From contig JANUWF010001218.1 of the NCBI GenBank assembly GCA_026120185.1, positions 3,100,001 to 3,164,000 on the forward strand: DNA of 64,000 bases. Reading direction: 5' to 3'. Below, in pieces: positions 38,698-51,779 of the stretch. The notes beneath the pieces were generated by a model, which was given only the letters and a program-made list of their open reading frames with translations, had not been told where the DNA came from and searched no databases. Position numbers and translations under genes: made by a program. This stretch comes from Voacanga thouarsii (taxonomy: Eukaryota > Streptophyta > Magnoliopsida > Gentianales > Apocynaceae). The first letter of the stretch is position 1, and every line of letters begins with the position of its first letter.

Positions 38698-39958
38698 AAT
38701 TTTTTCAAAAAGGAAAAATAAAAATCTGATAATGTGGACAGATGAATCCAATCGAAGCTGGGCTCTCTAAGAAAGACGACCCTTTGCACATACAGCCACC
38801 GTCTAGAGGATGAATTGGACAAGATATATGGGCTTTTGGAAACCTGGCCCAACGAATCGTGGGCCTTGTGAAAATCTTTACTTTGCCCAAGGAGGCTTTA
38901 CCATGTGGATATGTTATCTGTTGAGAGTAGGACTTGCCATCGATCTAATCCCCCTACCTCCATCAATAAATTTCAAAAGAAAGATAGGTACATGAAAACC
39001 CATCAGCCATTCGCGGATTTGACATGTAATCTGCTGGTCTGTTGGCTTCACGAAAAAGATGAGCAAAAGTGACGGAGATATTTAGAAGTTGGTGGAGCTA
39101 CCACAATTTCAATGGAATAGCACAACGGCCTAGTACCTGATTGACAAGAGCCTGTGAATCCCATTGGATTACCACCCAAAAACCCCTGTTTGATACACAA
39201 TTCTATAACTAAAGGATGAGAAAAGATCATTGACTATTTCTTTAGAAATCTCTGGCCTTCCTTTATTGTTCTTGTGTCTTCTAAAATTCACTTGATTTTT
39301 CTTTATTATCGAAGATTCGACACATAACTTTTTCAAGAAAGTATAACAAATAAAATATTATCTATTTCTTGTAAACTAACTTATAATGTTGATGAAGAGC
39401 ACATTAAAAATAGACTCAAGTGGTGAAGTACAAGTGTAAAAGTGGTGCACTTAACAAATAAAGTATTAACTAGAACAAAAGCGTCAAGTGTGTTTGGGAG
39501 TTGTGAGTGTTCAAATATTTTAAAAGAAATTTATTTGAGAATTTTATATAAAAAAATCTTGTTCTTTTGTTCTTAATTCTCAGTAACGGATAGCTCCCCG
39601 ACCTCGTCCGTTTGTGAAGCAAGATAGGCACTGACCTAGCCAATTGTCGTACCCAGAGGCGCATAAACCATGTGAGTAAACAAAGTTTATATATATTATT
39701 AATATGGTAGTTGAATAATTATTTTTTTATTTTTTTATTTTGAGCACTTATATTTAAATTTTATTAAAATATAAAATATATTAATTAATTAAGTATATTA
39801 TAAGCTGATGGTAATTGACTTATAGTAATTAAAATTTTATAATATGTTAACCATATTAAATTTAATTCGATTTAATCTTTTTATTAAAAAAAAGGCCATA
39901 TTTGCTTCCGCTCCCCCGACTTTACAGTGATCTGTCCGCGCCACACATGCAACAGACT
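38698..39958. other. Segmental duplication copy 1 right part, then intergenic
   Basis: Up to about 38830 this matches 54300-54425. Beyond that there is unremarkable AT-rich sequence with no recognised gene. The 9-bp target duplication ctccaaggt of the Mutator-like element begins at 39959. Confidence 0.5.
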
Positions 39959-39967
39959 CTCCAAGGT

Positions 39968-40039
39968 GGATTTGGGGCCACGCAATTCCTATATGGGAAT
40001 TGCGCGGCTCTTTTGTGGCCGCAATATGAGGTTCACAGA
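39968..40039 (+). repeat. MULE left terminal inverted repeat (core)
   Basis: 72-bp core that pairs with 53488-53559. It contains its own small inverted repeat, GCAATTCC...GGGAATTGC, which could form a hairpin. Confidence 0.9.
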
Positions 40040-40195
40040 TCCTACAACACAGAAGATGCCACGTCTTCTAGCTCAAAAGTAGGGAAAACGACATCGTTTT
40101 GCCCTAATCTGGCTTTGGCTCTATAGCTGCTGAAGTCAAGCCGGGTTCTGGTCCCTCTTGAAAAAAAGTGTAGATGAGACGTTTGGTAGTGTGAG

Positions 40196-40646
40196 TTGAT
40201 GTTTTCCTTATTACCAATACGAACTTGTAGAGTTTCAATTTCTTCACGCCACCATCTTGCCTTGCTGTTTCATCTCCTTCAACAAAAAAAACCATTGCCA
40301 TTCTTCAATTTTTTGTTGCCCATTCACCTCCCCCGTCGCCGAAAAACCATTGTGCTTTTTCTCTCTGAGTTGCTCATTCGCTCCATCACTGTCAACCTCT
40401 TTCTCCTTCTATCCCTTCACCATTTGTGGATACTCTCAGTCAGTGTCGAGTACCGTATTTTGCCTCTCTCTTATCACTCTAAAGAACACCTTACCTTTCC
40501 TGTCAAAGTTGCCCGTTTACTCCCTCACTGTCAACCTCTTTTGAACCTTGGGATAAAAAAAAAAGAAGTGGCAAGAGAGCAAGAACGAAGAAGAAGAATA
40601 AGAGAGTTCTGCAACTTTTGAACCTTGGGATAGCTTCAAAGCTCAG
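40196..40646 (+). other. Possible leader exon inside the MULE
   Basis: An open frame from 40196 to 40621, with CT-rich, UTR-like composition, is followed at 40646 by a strong donor (GCTCAG|GTAAG). Part of it (about 40370-40480) recurs at 42170-42290 in diverged form. The peptide has no recognisable domain. It is more plausibly a 5' UTR exon of a MULE-borne transcript than a coding exon. Confidence 0.3.
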
Positions 40647-41790
40647 GTAAGATCATTTCCCTTAGAACAAAAAAGTATTCTAGGCATCACAAGGTTTCAT
40701 TTAATACAAGTGTTGTTGGTAGAAATTGCAAAACAAAAGTTAAAGTCCTTGGAAAAAATTTTCTATTTACATATTATTTGGAGTTGGGAAGTTAACCGTT
40801 TTGCTTAAAGATGTTTTGGTGAAATTTTGCTGTTCATTTTATGTGAATGAAGTGCAGTGAAAGGAAGGACAAAAATAGGTCACACAAAGGTTATGTAAAA
40901 TAAGAAGATAAGTTGAAAATGGAATGAAAAAAATGATGGAAACAATTTTTGTTCATTAGTTATAGCTATGGAATTGTTGTGATTGCAGGGTATTAAACTC
41001 AAATGGCTGAACCAAAGCATGCCATGATATATTATAAGAGTTGTGAAGTTGATTTTGGGTGATTTTGAATGCAAACAAAGCTACAGAAATTAAATGAGCT
41101 AAAGCTAGTTGCATAATGCTCCTGAAAATATAGTTTTGTTATGTTCAATACCATGAACTATTTGAACGGTTTTAAGAGAGCTAGGTTGAAGGGGTGAATG
41201 AAACTCTTTTACTGAAATAATGTCTAAGAAAGCTTAGATTTTATAGGTTACATGAAAAAGTCATAGAAATTTCCTAGGTAAAATTTGTTCTAAAACTGGA
41301 ATACTGTTTGAGCAGTTTGTGTATGTTGTTTGTTTGCTAATTTAACCATATGGAATGGACTTAATTCTAGAACCTTGTGAGTTGAAATTTGTAGATAATT
41401 TTTTTAGGAACATTTTGAGGTAAATTTGACTTGATTTGGATAAGTGGATAAAACGTTATAGAGTATATAATGAAGGTTGTCATAGTACTATTGCTGAGAA
41501 TGGTGTTTTTGCTTAATAGAAGGTTGGTTGTTTTACCTTATTTTAACCTAAGGGATTGTTATAAGCCTTAAGAGATTGAATATATAAACCTGAAGCCTTT
41601 GATGTGAAAAAGAAAATGGCAAAGGATTTGTAGGATATTTGATGCTTTCTTTGTCTCACCAAAGCAAAATATCTATATAGCCTAAAGTAACCATATAGAA
41701 ATGGGATAGTGGCTATATTTTCATTTTTTTTCTACTTAGTTGAGTTAGATGCTTTGTTTCACCATGAAATATTGTAATACTTTGTTGTAG

Positions 41791-41858
41791 GTGATCTTAA
41801 CGGGGGGGAGGATGATAAACCTTGGGAAGTATTGAATCCAAAAACTTCCAAATACAAG
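41791..41858 (+). other. Exon-like piece of an unidentified gene in the MULE
   Basis: Bounded by TTGTTGTAG and AAG|GTGAG. One frame reads DLNGGEDDKPWEVLNPKTS. No family recognised. Similar exon-like pieces follow at 42821-42927 (reads PLRRYMWLKENMKEENHEI) and 45601-45651 (reads VWDRWEKKAEAIVDLQ). Their phases do not chain directly, so either intermediate exons are missing or decayed, or some of these are false. Confidence 0.3.
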
Positions 41859-43398
41859 GTGAGTTCTTGTTAGCTGAAAAACATGTTCTGCAAGTGGTTT
41901 TTAAAAAAATTCATGGCCACAATATCACAATATGTAGTATTTCCTTTTTTTAACCTGCCCAGTGTAGTGTGTGAATGACTTTTGAACTAACTCCATAAAT
42001 TTTTCCTTTACAATAGTCTAACAACTCATAGATAATTGTAAGTTCGTCCGTTTTATATATGCTTTCTTAAAGCATTATTTTGCCATGTTTAAATATGAAT
42101 ATAATCTACACTTTACTTATCAGCTTTTAGATATTAATGAATCTCTTAAATCCTTTTCTCTTCTTAAGAAATCCACCTCTTTTGAACCTCTTTACTCCCT
42201 CACTGTCGACCTCTTCCTCAAACCTCTCCCTTTATCGTTTGTGGTTGCTATCGATCGGTGTCATTAGCTGCTTTCTGCTTCCCTTATCTCACTATGTGAC
42301 AGTGTTTTCAAAGTGGAGACCCTTTTAAAAATAACATTATGCTAGTTTAAAGGTGATTTCTTTTAACTAAATGTCTGTTATTTTTTAGCTTCCTGTCTTT
42401 GTTTGTCTATATAATGCTTTAGTTCAAACCCAATATGGAGCTTTTATTGCAATTTTTCTCTGTTTCTTGATTTATGCTTGGTTTATGTTTCTCTGCTTTC
42501 CAATAGCTTGTGTTTTATATTTTTCTACTACTTTTTTAGAGTTCTACCATTTTTTGTGAAATATTTGATATTGTGGTTGCAATGAAAAAAAAATATATGG
42601 TTAGAATGCGGTTTAGAAATTTGCCAGAATTATTATTTTTATTTGGTGAAAAAAAAAATTGATAAACAGTGCTTTGTTTCTTGTGTTCTGAATATCAAGA
42701 TTCAATCATAATTATAACTAGTTTTATCTAACGCAACTTAAATAAAGTCCTTATACTTTACTCTGAGCCTTTTTCCCCCCATTCCTTGCTCCCTTCTGTT
42801 GTTTGGCTCTTGCAAAAGGACCATTAAGAAGGTATATGTGGCTGAAAGAAAATATGAAGGAAGAGAATCATGAAATTTTCATGAAGACCTGGTTATTAAA
42901 AGCTAGACAAGATACAAAGAAGACTGGTAGGAGGCATATTTTATTTTGAGTAGATTTTTTCATTGTTGCTTCCTTAATTTAAAGAGAATTATATCAATGA
43001 TTTTTGGAAGGCTATTTTCTTTGTGAAATGAACATCAAAATCAGTATAACGAATTTATTATGTACCATCAGATTTGTAGTCTTAATTGATGCTATAGGCA
43101 GTGTTCCATTCTTCAAGTCTCTTATGTTGTTTATCATTTTAGTCTATAAAAAAGAATTTAATTGGTTCTTTTATCCAAGTTTTATTAAATTTTGTCTCTT
43201 TTGGCATTATTATTTTTTTGTTTTTCTTTTTTAGCAACTGAAGCTTGTATTTGGAATTGAATCCTGCATTTCTTGAGGGACTTTAAGCTTAAATGAAAGG
43301 GAGTAAGTAAATTGTTGAAAAGTATTAGAACTGTTAATTGAAAAGTATCAGAACTATTAGTTGAACATTCTTGGATGCTAAACACATGATACTCTTGA

Positions 43399-43931
43399 TG
43401 TGATGCCCCAATCCCACATGGGATTGGGATGAGAAGTATGAATGGTATATAAGAATGGGCCTAAATACCAATTGTCAACTTGGGATATCTATTTTGGTCC
43501 AGCGAGGACGGCGGCCAAGAAGTTGACCGTAGGTACTGCCAGGCCCATAGTTGCACTCCCGGGTCTGCGGGCACGGGACATGACATTTGGTATCAGAGCG
43601 GTAACTAGCCCCGGTATGGGAATTAAGTGCTACACTGTACGCGGTGGGAGCCACCTCTAGAATCCTATGCCACCTGGTTGGTCCTAGGTTTGGCCCCTAA
43701 AGTATGGGTCCAGTGAGGACGTTTGAGCCTAAAGGATGGGTGAATGTAATGCTCCAATCCCACATGGGATTAGGATGAGAAGTATGAATGGTATATAAGA
43801 ATGGGCCTAAGTACCCATTGTCAACTTGGGATATCCATTTTGGCCCAGCGAGAATGGCAGCCAAGTAGTTGACCGTGGGTGCTGTCAGGCCCATAGTCGC
43901 GCTCCCGGGTCCGCGGGCACGGGACGTGACA
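43399..43931 (+). mobile_element. TRIM retrotransposon (complete)
   Basis: Two 187-bp LTRs (43399-43585 and 43745-43931), TGTGATGCCCC / TGTAATGCTCC to ACATGACA / ACGTGACA, enclose only 159 bp. A primer site TGGTATCAGAGC (43588-43599), complementary to initiator methionine tRNA, follows the first LTR by two bases. Flanking 5-mers cttga (43394-43398, 43932-43936) are identical. No protein is encoded, which defines a terminal-repeat retrotransposon in miniature. Confidence 0.95.
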
Positions 43932-44804
43932 CTTGAGACTGTTATGCTAAGGGAAAGGAATTAGTAGAATGGGTTTGAAAAAGGAGAAAGAATCTTTAGG
44001 TAAAATGAGTGTGAGTTATCCTAACATAATGATTGCTATGTTTTGCTAAAAATAATAATTGGCTTTTGCAAGATCATCTAATACTTGTTCTTTTCCTTTC
44101 TTTATCATCTAAATAAGTGACAAATGGAATTAGAAAAACTACATATAAAGGGCTTCGTTTGTCGTGTGAGTTGGAGTTGGACCACCAATTAAAACTATAT
44201 TTTTCTTTCTAAATTTGCATTATGTACTTGTTAATGTCGAAAACCTTTGTTCTTATTCTTAAATTTCTCAAATCTCTTTGAATACAGGACTATCATTCTA
44301 TTCAAAAAATACTTCATGTTACTCTTATATGCATATTTGCATAAAATATCCTAGTGGTCTGTTGCCTCTAAAAACCTCCTTCTTTTCTACTAGTTGAGCA
44401 TCCCTCCAATGCATTCTTTCCATGCACAATGTCTATAGGGTAGTAAATTGAATCAAAACTCAAGTGTAGAGTGACGAATCTCCCTGCCATTAAGTATAGC
44501 CTGCAATATTTCCTCCTTCAGAATAGTACCTAACTATGCTTCTTGACAAAAAGTAAGAAAGATTCATGGCATGTACGATTGTTGTTTTAGGCTTCTTTTA
44601 GAAATGTTTGAAGTGAAGTTTTGTAGTTGTAGTGATTACCCATTTTGAAATAATAATTGCAGTCATATAATAAGTTGAAAATTACTATCTTGAAAGTGAC
44701 ATGAATATCATCACAAGTTACATTAAACATATATTTTATACTATGGATTTGTGCTTATAAAATACTCGGTTTGGCATTATTACTAGTAAATTCTCTATCT
44801 TTCT

Positions 44805-44811
44805 ATCTGTA

Positions 44812-44846
<35 letters not shown>

Positions 44847-44850
44847 TATT
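44805..44850. repeat. CTAT microsatellite
   Basis: A tetranucleotide run of about ten units passing into ATT repeats. Confidence 0.9.
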
Positions 44851-44879
44851 ATTATTATCATCTAAATATGATGTATGCT

Positions 44880-45805
44880 AGTGCCTGGGTGGTAGCTTCC
44901 AGTAGACCTGGGCGGTGGTCTATTGTGTATTTTTTAATCAGTAATTATTATGCATATTTTTTTAAAATTCATATTATGTTTCCATTAGTCTTGGATTTTA
45001 AATGAAAATTGTATTTGTTTCGGTGGTCATAAAGTGCATGAACATGGCACAGAAATACATAAACATATAGCAAGAGTATATTCACACTCTCAGTAAGGTA
45101 GTTATATGGCAGCATAGGCACATTGTAATATGTTATAGAAATATATGAACACAATATAGAAATACAATAAAGATATAGCGAGATCATATTAACATTTTCA
45201 CTAGACACCTTAGCATACATTTTGTAAAATTTTATACTGTTATTACAACAAAAGGTAATACGCAGTAATGCTTCAACTTGTAACTGGGGATAAATTATGA
45301 TACTTGAGAGCAAGTTTCTAACACCAATAAATAATTATGTTGCAGAACACCAAGAGTCAGGAGTTACCTCTATATATACATAAATATCACTAGCCTAAGA
45401 TGTACAAAGTTTGATACTTTAGAAAAAACAACAAATATGATGCAACTTGCTTTTAATAGGATAACGTTGACACTCTGAATTAAACTTTCATCTTGTGTGA
45501 TTGCTTCTTGCAATGTTAAGAGGGATCTGAGGCCGCTCAATTCTTGATGTCGGTAAATTTTATTTTTTGCATTTCCTGACTTCTATGTTTCCATGTACAG
45601 TGGTGTGGGATCGTTGGGAGAAAAAGGCAGAGGCAATAGTTGATCTCCAGGTGACTACTATAATCAGTAAGCCAGTGAGCCTGGGTGGTGGCTCCTAATA
45701 GACCTGGGTGGTGGTCTTTCTGTACATTTTATAATATATAATTAGTATGTGCATATGTTAGATTGGGATTTGTGTTTCCATTAGCCTTAGATTTCAGATG
45801 ATTTT
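44880..45805 (+). repeat. Direct repeat pair of about 125 bp in the MULE
   Basis: 44880-45005 and 45673-45800 share CCTGGGTGGT-GCT-C, AGACCTGGG-GGTGGTCT, and a later GTTTCCATTAG-CTT. The second copy is diverged. A likely internal duplication within the element. Confidence 0.7.
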
Positions 45806-46199
45806 TTTTAATTGTTTCGGTGTTCACAAAATGTCATCTTTTAAGATAAATTTGTCAATTACATCTTGAAAAAAATCTGAAGGTGAAAGTGATTTTTCAT
45901 TCGAAATTACTCGTGTATGTTATTTTAATAGATAGTTATTATTATATACATACGATACATTTGTATTTGAATAATTTAACTGGAAAAGGAGTGACATGAC
46001 TTCATTTCCAACGTTTGGTGGGCTTCTTGTATGTATGGTCATTGGAGAGCTTTGGAGAAGGAAATCTAAGGAGGATATACAGCCTTCAATGTTAGTAAAG
46101 AATCTTAATGATGATTACTGAGTAAATATACTGTAATTGACTAGCAGAAAACATGAGTAGCTAGTCTTCAATAAAATAATAATTGTAGTAGAAAACATA

Positions 46200-48790
46200 T
46201 TAACCAGTGAGCCACTATCATATGCTTGGGGCTTGTGTTCATGTGAACGTGTAAGGTAATCATACAAAGTGTTCATGTACTCGTGGTATGTAGTTCATGT
46301 GTTTGTGTGGCAATGTCCATATAGTTCATGTGTTTGTGTGGCTATTGTAATGCATTGTGGTTCTTGATCCATCGTAGCAAGCTTTGCACATTACCAACAA
46401 TGCCAAGAAAAGTACTGTTAGATTGATAATTTTTGGATAGAATGATGTACAGTGACATGATTTCCCCCCCCTTCTCCCACTGTATTCTTTTATCATTCGA
46501 AACTTGATTAGATAGGATATTGATCTCCTGTCTGGTACACCCTCAATAGAGAGAGACAGGAGCGGAGAAGGGAATATGATAGGTTCCTTAGTATTCTGCA
46601 ATGTTCTACAATGAAATTTGGATGCAATAATTTTTTTTATGTTCTAATATCTTCTCCAATATTGTACAATGAACTATGATAGGGTAATGAAATTTTGATG
46701 TAAAAAACATGTAACAAGTATAAAAAGATAATCCCGTCTCGCTCAACTTTTTTTTCCTTCTCAAACTTCCATTTCTAGTACACCTACTATTTTTTTTTTC
46801 TTTTTCTTTTCCCCTCAGTACTATTCACATCCCCTTCAGCACAATTTCTGTCTTTTACTTTTTGATATGCTATATCACTGATTATGCCTTGATCCTTCAT
46901 TGTTGTTTTTCTCTTTGCAATCTTCTTCCATTATTTATATGTTATATATAGAAAATACATGCTTAGAGCTTGTGTTCATGTGGTTGTGTAAAGTGTTGCT
47001 GTATTTGTGTTAGTTGTTCATGTGTTCCTGTGTCTAGTTCATATGGTTGTATAAGTTGTTCATATATTTATATCCTGTGTTCATGTGTTTGTGTGACTTG
47101 TTCCTGTAGTAAGTAATGCAGATTGACCAATGCGGTTTTGTAAGGTATTCATATAGTTATGTCAAGTGTTCATGTGTTTGTGTGCCAATGTCCATGTAGT
47201 AACGGACGATATGCAGGTTCATGCTAAAATAGTTTCATAAGTTGTTCATGTGTTTGTGTGGCTAGTTCATGTAGCAACTAGTACATATTGACCAACTAGT
47301 CTAATTATTATCCTATGCTATTTGTTGTTACTCGTTATCAGGTGTGATATTGGGATTATGGCTATACAATTCTTAGAACGGTGGTGGGGTTGAATTGACC
47401 CATTTGTGACCAAGGTAATCCAAGAGGAAAGTATCATGGTCGGGTTTCAATTTTATCTCTTTAATACACATAGATTTAATTTTGTGTTCTGTTGATACGC
47501 AACTGGACAAGTTAATGCCAATCGGTACCGTGTGCAATCCTGCGGGGCATTAATGAGAGCCAGTGCAAATGAGGAGCAAGAACGGATATGCCACGAGCTG
47601 AAATTATCTAGCTAGGTTGCTAAGCACTGGAAATGATGGTGGAGACAGAAAGGTGTTGGAGATGCTCGAACACGGAGAACTAACTTATCATTTGGAAATG
47701 CTTTGGAGATGCTCGATAGGAAGGAGGCTCCCCTTCATAGTATGACTGAGGTTTCTGAATCAGACCAAGGTGTGAGTGGGGTGCAGCAACACAAATGTTA
47801 TTGCTTGACATAAAAAAGCCTGCCAATTTTTTGAATTCTACTGACCCCTTCTATATACTGTATTTTCATGTTGGATATTTAATGGATATTAAACGAGGAT
47901 GAACAGTGCTGTTTATCGAGGATATATTACATAGTATTGTTGGTGATACATTATTATGTGTGTAGATAAGTAGTGCATATGGTCTTAATCAAACTTGTGG
48001 TGTTTGTGCTTCAACGTTAACGTATGATATATAAACAGTGTTTTTAAAGTTTGTCACGAGATAAGTAGTGCATATTTGTCTGTGTTTATGTGGTTGTGAA
48101 AGGTTGGGAATATATTGAGGATTGTGGTCATGTAGATATGTATGACGTTCATGTATTTGTGACTGGTGTTCATGTGTTTGTGTGGCCGTGTCAGTGTGGC
48201 TGTGAAAGGTTGACTATATGGTTGGTAGGTGTTCATGTAGTTATATAAGATGTTCATGTGTTTTTGTAACTGTGTTCATATGGTTGTGAAAGGTTGGCTA
48301 TGTTGGGATTGTGTTCATGTTGTTATGTAGCATGTTCATTTATTTTTGGTAGGTGTTCATTTGTTTGTGTGGCTGTGTTCATGTGGTTGTGAAAGGTTAG
48401 CTATGTGGTTGGCAGGTGTTCATGTGGTTGTAAAAGGTTGGCTATATGGTAGACAGGCAACATGGTAGACAGGTGTTCATGTGGTTGTAAAAGGTTAGCT
48501 ATATGGTAGACAGGTGTTCATGTGGTTATATAGGATGTTTATGTATTTGTGGTATGTGTTTATGTGTTTGTGTGGCTGTGTTCATGTGGTTGTGAAAGGT
48601 TAGTTATATGGTTGGCAGGTGTTCATGTATTTGTAGCAGATGGTCATGTGTTTGTATGGCTTTGTTAAAGTGATTGTGAAAGGTTGGCTAACTCTATGCC
48701 ATTGTGTTCATGTTGTTATGTATGATGTTCATGTTTTTGTGATAGATGTTCATGTGTTTGTGTGGCTGTGTTCATATGGTTTTAAAACTT
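46200..48790 (+). repeat. Degenerate minisatellite field (GTTCATGTG units)
   Basis: Dozens of imperfect copies of TGTTCATGTGTTTGTGTGGC and GGTTGTGAAAGGTTGGCTAT alternate, densest at 48100-48780. The order of the two blocks is partly regular, suggesting higher-order units of about 80-120 bp. No long coding frame. Reverse-oriented relatives (CACATGAAC, ACACAAA) occur at 44990-45320 and 49570-50170. Confidence 0.8.
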
Positions 48791-51779
48791 GATGCAAGCG
48801 TTCGGGGAGAAAATTGAAAATCTTTTACATCTGGCTATGATCTATTCATGTTTTTCCCCAAACTAAAGAAAAATATTTTCTGGTGTAACCCTATTGTAAG
48901 TCGGCACAAAGTGAAAGTAGCAAATTTAGTTTCCTCCACGACTTCCTAATAAAATGGAGTAAGTAAAAAAAAGGAAATCAAATCTAAGTAGCATATTAAA
49001 ACAAACAAAAACCAAATGTTACACTATCTTAGGAAGCAAGAGGCAACGGATAAAAAGAGCGAATTGTAGTGTTCATTGAGAGATAAGCAGGATAGAAACT
49101 AGGGGTTAAAAAACATAATAAAAATTCAAACCATGCTCAATACAGAGAGCTACATCTATTCTAACCTTAGAGGGCAAAATCAATAGTTAGAATTATAAGG
49201 TTCATGTGTATACAAGAAATTGCATACACAATGGCTGAGGTGATTAACGCTAATGTAATGAGCAGTAAGTATAAAACTTTACAAATGAGCAGGACAGAAG
49301 TGCTTCAAAACAGAGGAGTGAGCCCAGAGACGAACCGGCGCCGGCCTTGTTCGATCCACGTTTTGTTATTATGTGATGAAAGTCTGTTTTTTAATCATGT
49401 GATTAAATGTTTTTCAGCTCTGTTTGTCTGCACTGGTCGAAGTAATTATAGCAGTGGGGTGTTTTTCAAAAATTTTCAACTCCTCTATTTGTTAAAGGAA
49501 AAAACATACAGCATTGCAAGACTTGTTAAACATAACCAATCCAACAAGAACACAAGACTTGAGCATTTAGGCTAATATCAACATGTAGAAAGTTACTACA
49601 TGAACATGCCCCGCAAACATAGGAACATATTATACAATCACTTGAACATAATCCGCGGGGATATGTTAACTTCCACTCGTTAACTCCAATCTAACACAAA
49701 GGTTAGCATTTCAGCATAAGTACCAGTATACCATAAATATTTTTTCTATTGAGACTAATACCTCTTCAAGACTCGTTCCCTCTACATGATCATAAACTTC
49801 ACCATACACTTCGTTCACGACGTGGGAGATGCAGTTCAATCAAACTGCTTTACAAAATTTAGTTTGCTCCTACAGAGAAAACAAACTTTACAAAATGTCT
49901 GTAACATCGAAAATGTAACAATTAGCATCAGATTAAGCCCTGTAACTCCAAACTATCATAAGAATGAACTCCACACACATGGACAAGCTACACAAAGACA
50001 TAAACACCTGAAACAAATATATGAACATGTTGCACAGCCACATCAACAGCCGTGATCTAAGCATGTGGTCAACCTGCACCAATTACTTCTTGAATATATC
50101 ACGCAGATATATGATCAGATTGCACAAATACATTAATACAATCCCCAAGCATGTCATCCACATACACCTGCACTAGCTACTACTCTAAGAAAAAGTTGCA
50201 TTGGAGGTTCTCTAGTGTGCCAGTACAATACCGCATGTCAATGTCGAATGTTTCCTTAAAATCTTTGTCTTGTGAGAGGATCCAATACAACTCTGTATGG
50301 AATATGAAAAAAATCAGTGCCACAATTACATATCAAAGTGCTACTACTATTATCATATATGACACCTTCAAATGTGTTTATTTAACTTGAAAATCATATT
50401 ATTATCTGGAATAAGAAGACAGAAGCAGAAGTAATATTAGACAATTTTGATCAATTTGTATTCGCAATAATGCACTCCATTGAATAGATATTAATATGAA
50501 AGCTAATGAAAGTAACTCCACAAAATTCACCTAAACTGTAGCAGTTAGTATCCACTTCCATCACAATGTATACACTTTTCTTGAAGAATACAAATTTTAA
50601 TTTCTAGGTAGTAGGTTTGAAAATGCCACATTGTTTATGGAAAATGCCACAAATATATACCAACTATGAATATGAGTGGCTCTACTCAAAATTCTTCTTG
50701 TAACGACATCTGCTAAAACACACTGAGAAATCTAAATTAATGGTATGTTGAGCCTAAATTAGTATCTACAAGCATGGTATTCAAGAGCAGAATTACTCGT
50801 TAATACTTCTAAAGCACAATCACAGAAGTTAAGCAAGTGCCCATCAAGCGGCAAACTAGCTTGAAACATGTGAATATATAGAATATAGATTACGATCTCT
50901 ATTGATTTATACAGGCATTTCTCTAAGCACATTGATCTCCGGATTGTCATCCATAGATATACACATATTTATTCCTTTTTTTTCCTAGAAAAACAAAACA
51001 AGAAAGAAAACATTAAAAGATTCCTAAAAACTTCAAGAAGTAGCTTCTTTATCAAAAATCCCAAAAAGAGAAAAAGATTTAAGACATCATGATCTGGTAC
51101 AGATTAAAGCCTTTATTTGATGAGTATCAAAAGTCATACATGGTACCTATGAAAAAATTGGAACAAAGAGGTGCGCACAAAGACTGTTTACGTATCATCT
51201 TCTGTTATCTATAGCTGCAAGTTTTCGACTTGATTCATCAAAAGAGGACCGTTCTACTATATGAAATGGGGAACAGAGAGGTGCAGCGTCTGTCCAAAAC
51301 ACCGTTGTCTGTTAGGATATCTCGTAATTATAGCCATTATGGCTTAAAGAAAATCAAGAAGTAAATTCAAGCTGTGAGATGTACCATTTCCATGAGCGAA
51401 AAATTTGTTAGAGAAGCTGATAGAATGCTAGTCGTGCTACACTGTATAAGTATAGATGTCACGTTGCTTAACGATATTTGCTACATGAGAAGAATTTTTT
51501 TTTTACCTAAATATATTTGCTAGGTGCCTTCAAATTTATATCATATTTAAGGGATATACAATGATGTTACCCACCGATTGCTGTGAGGCTTGACAAGTTT
51601 CAGTTGTGCAATAATTATTTTCCTCAGTGGCATTTTCTATGTGTCGAGTACATTGCTGGCCCTGCTACTCCCCTAGCTATTTCAACAAGTAAACTTTTTC
51701 ACTTAATAGTACGAATGTAAATAAAATTTATGCTAACAAATAGGGAATACAATAGTATTCCAGTAACATTGTTGTACAA

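Noticed and set aside
43399..43931. Cassandra-type TRIM
   Set aside because: Cassandra LTRs carry 5S-rRNA-like sequence; none is visible in these 187-bp LTRs.
46200..48790. CRISPR-like array
   Set aside because: Units are degenerate with no constant repeat/spacer alternation, and the window is plant nuclear DNA.
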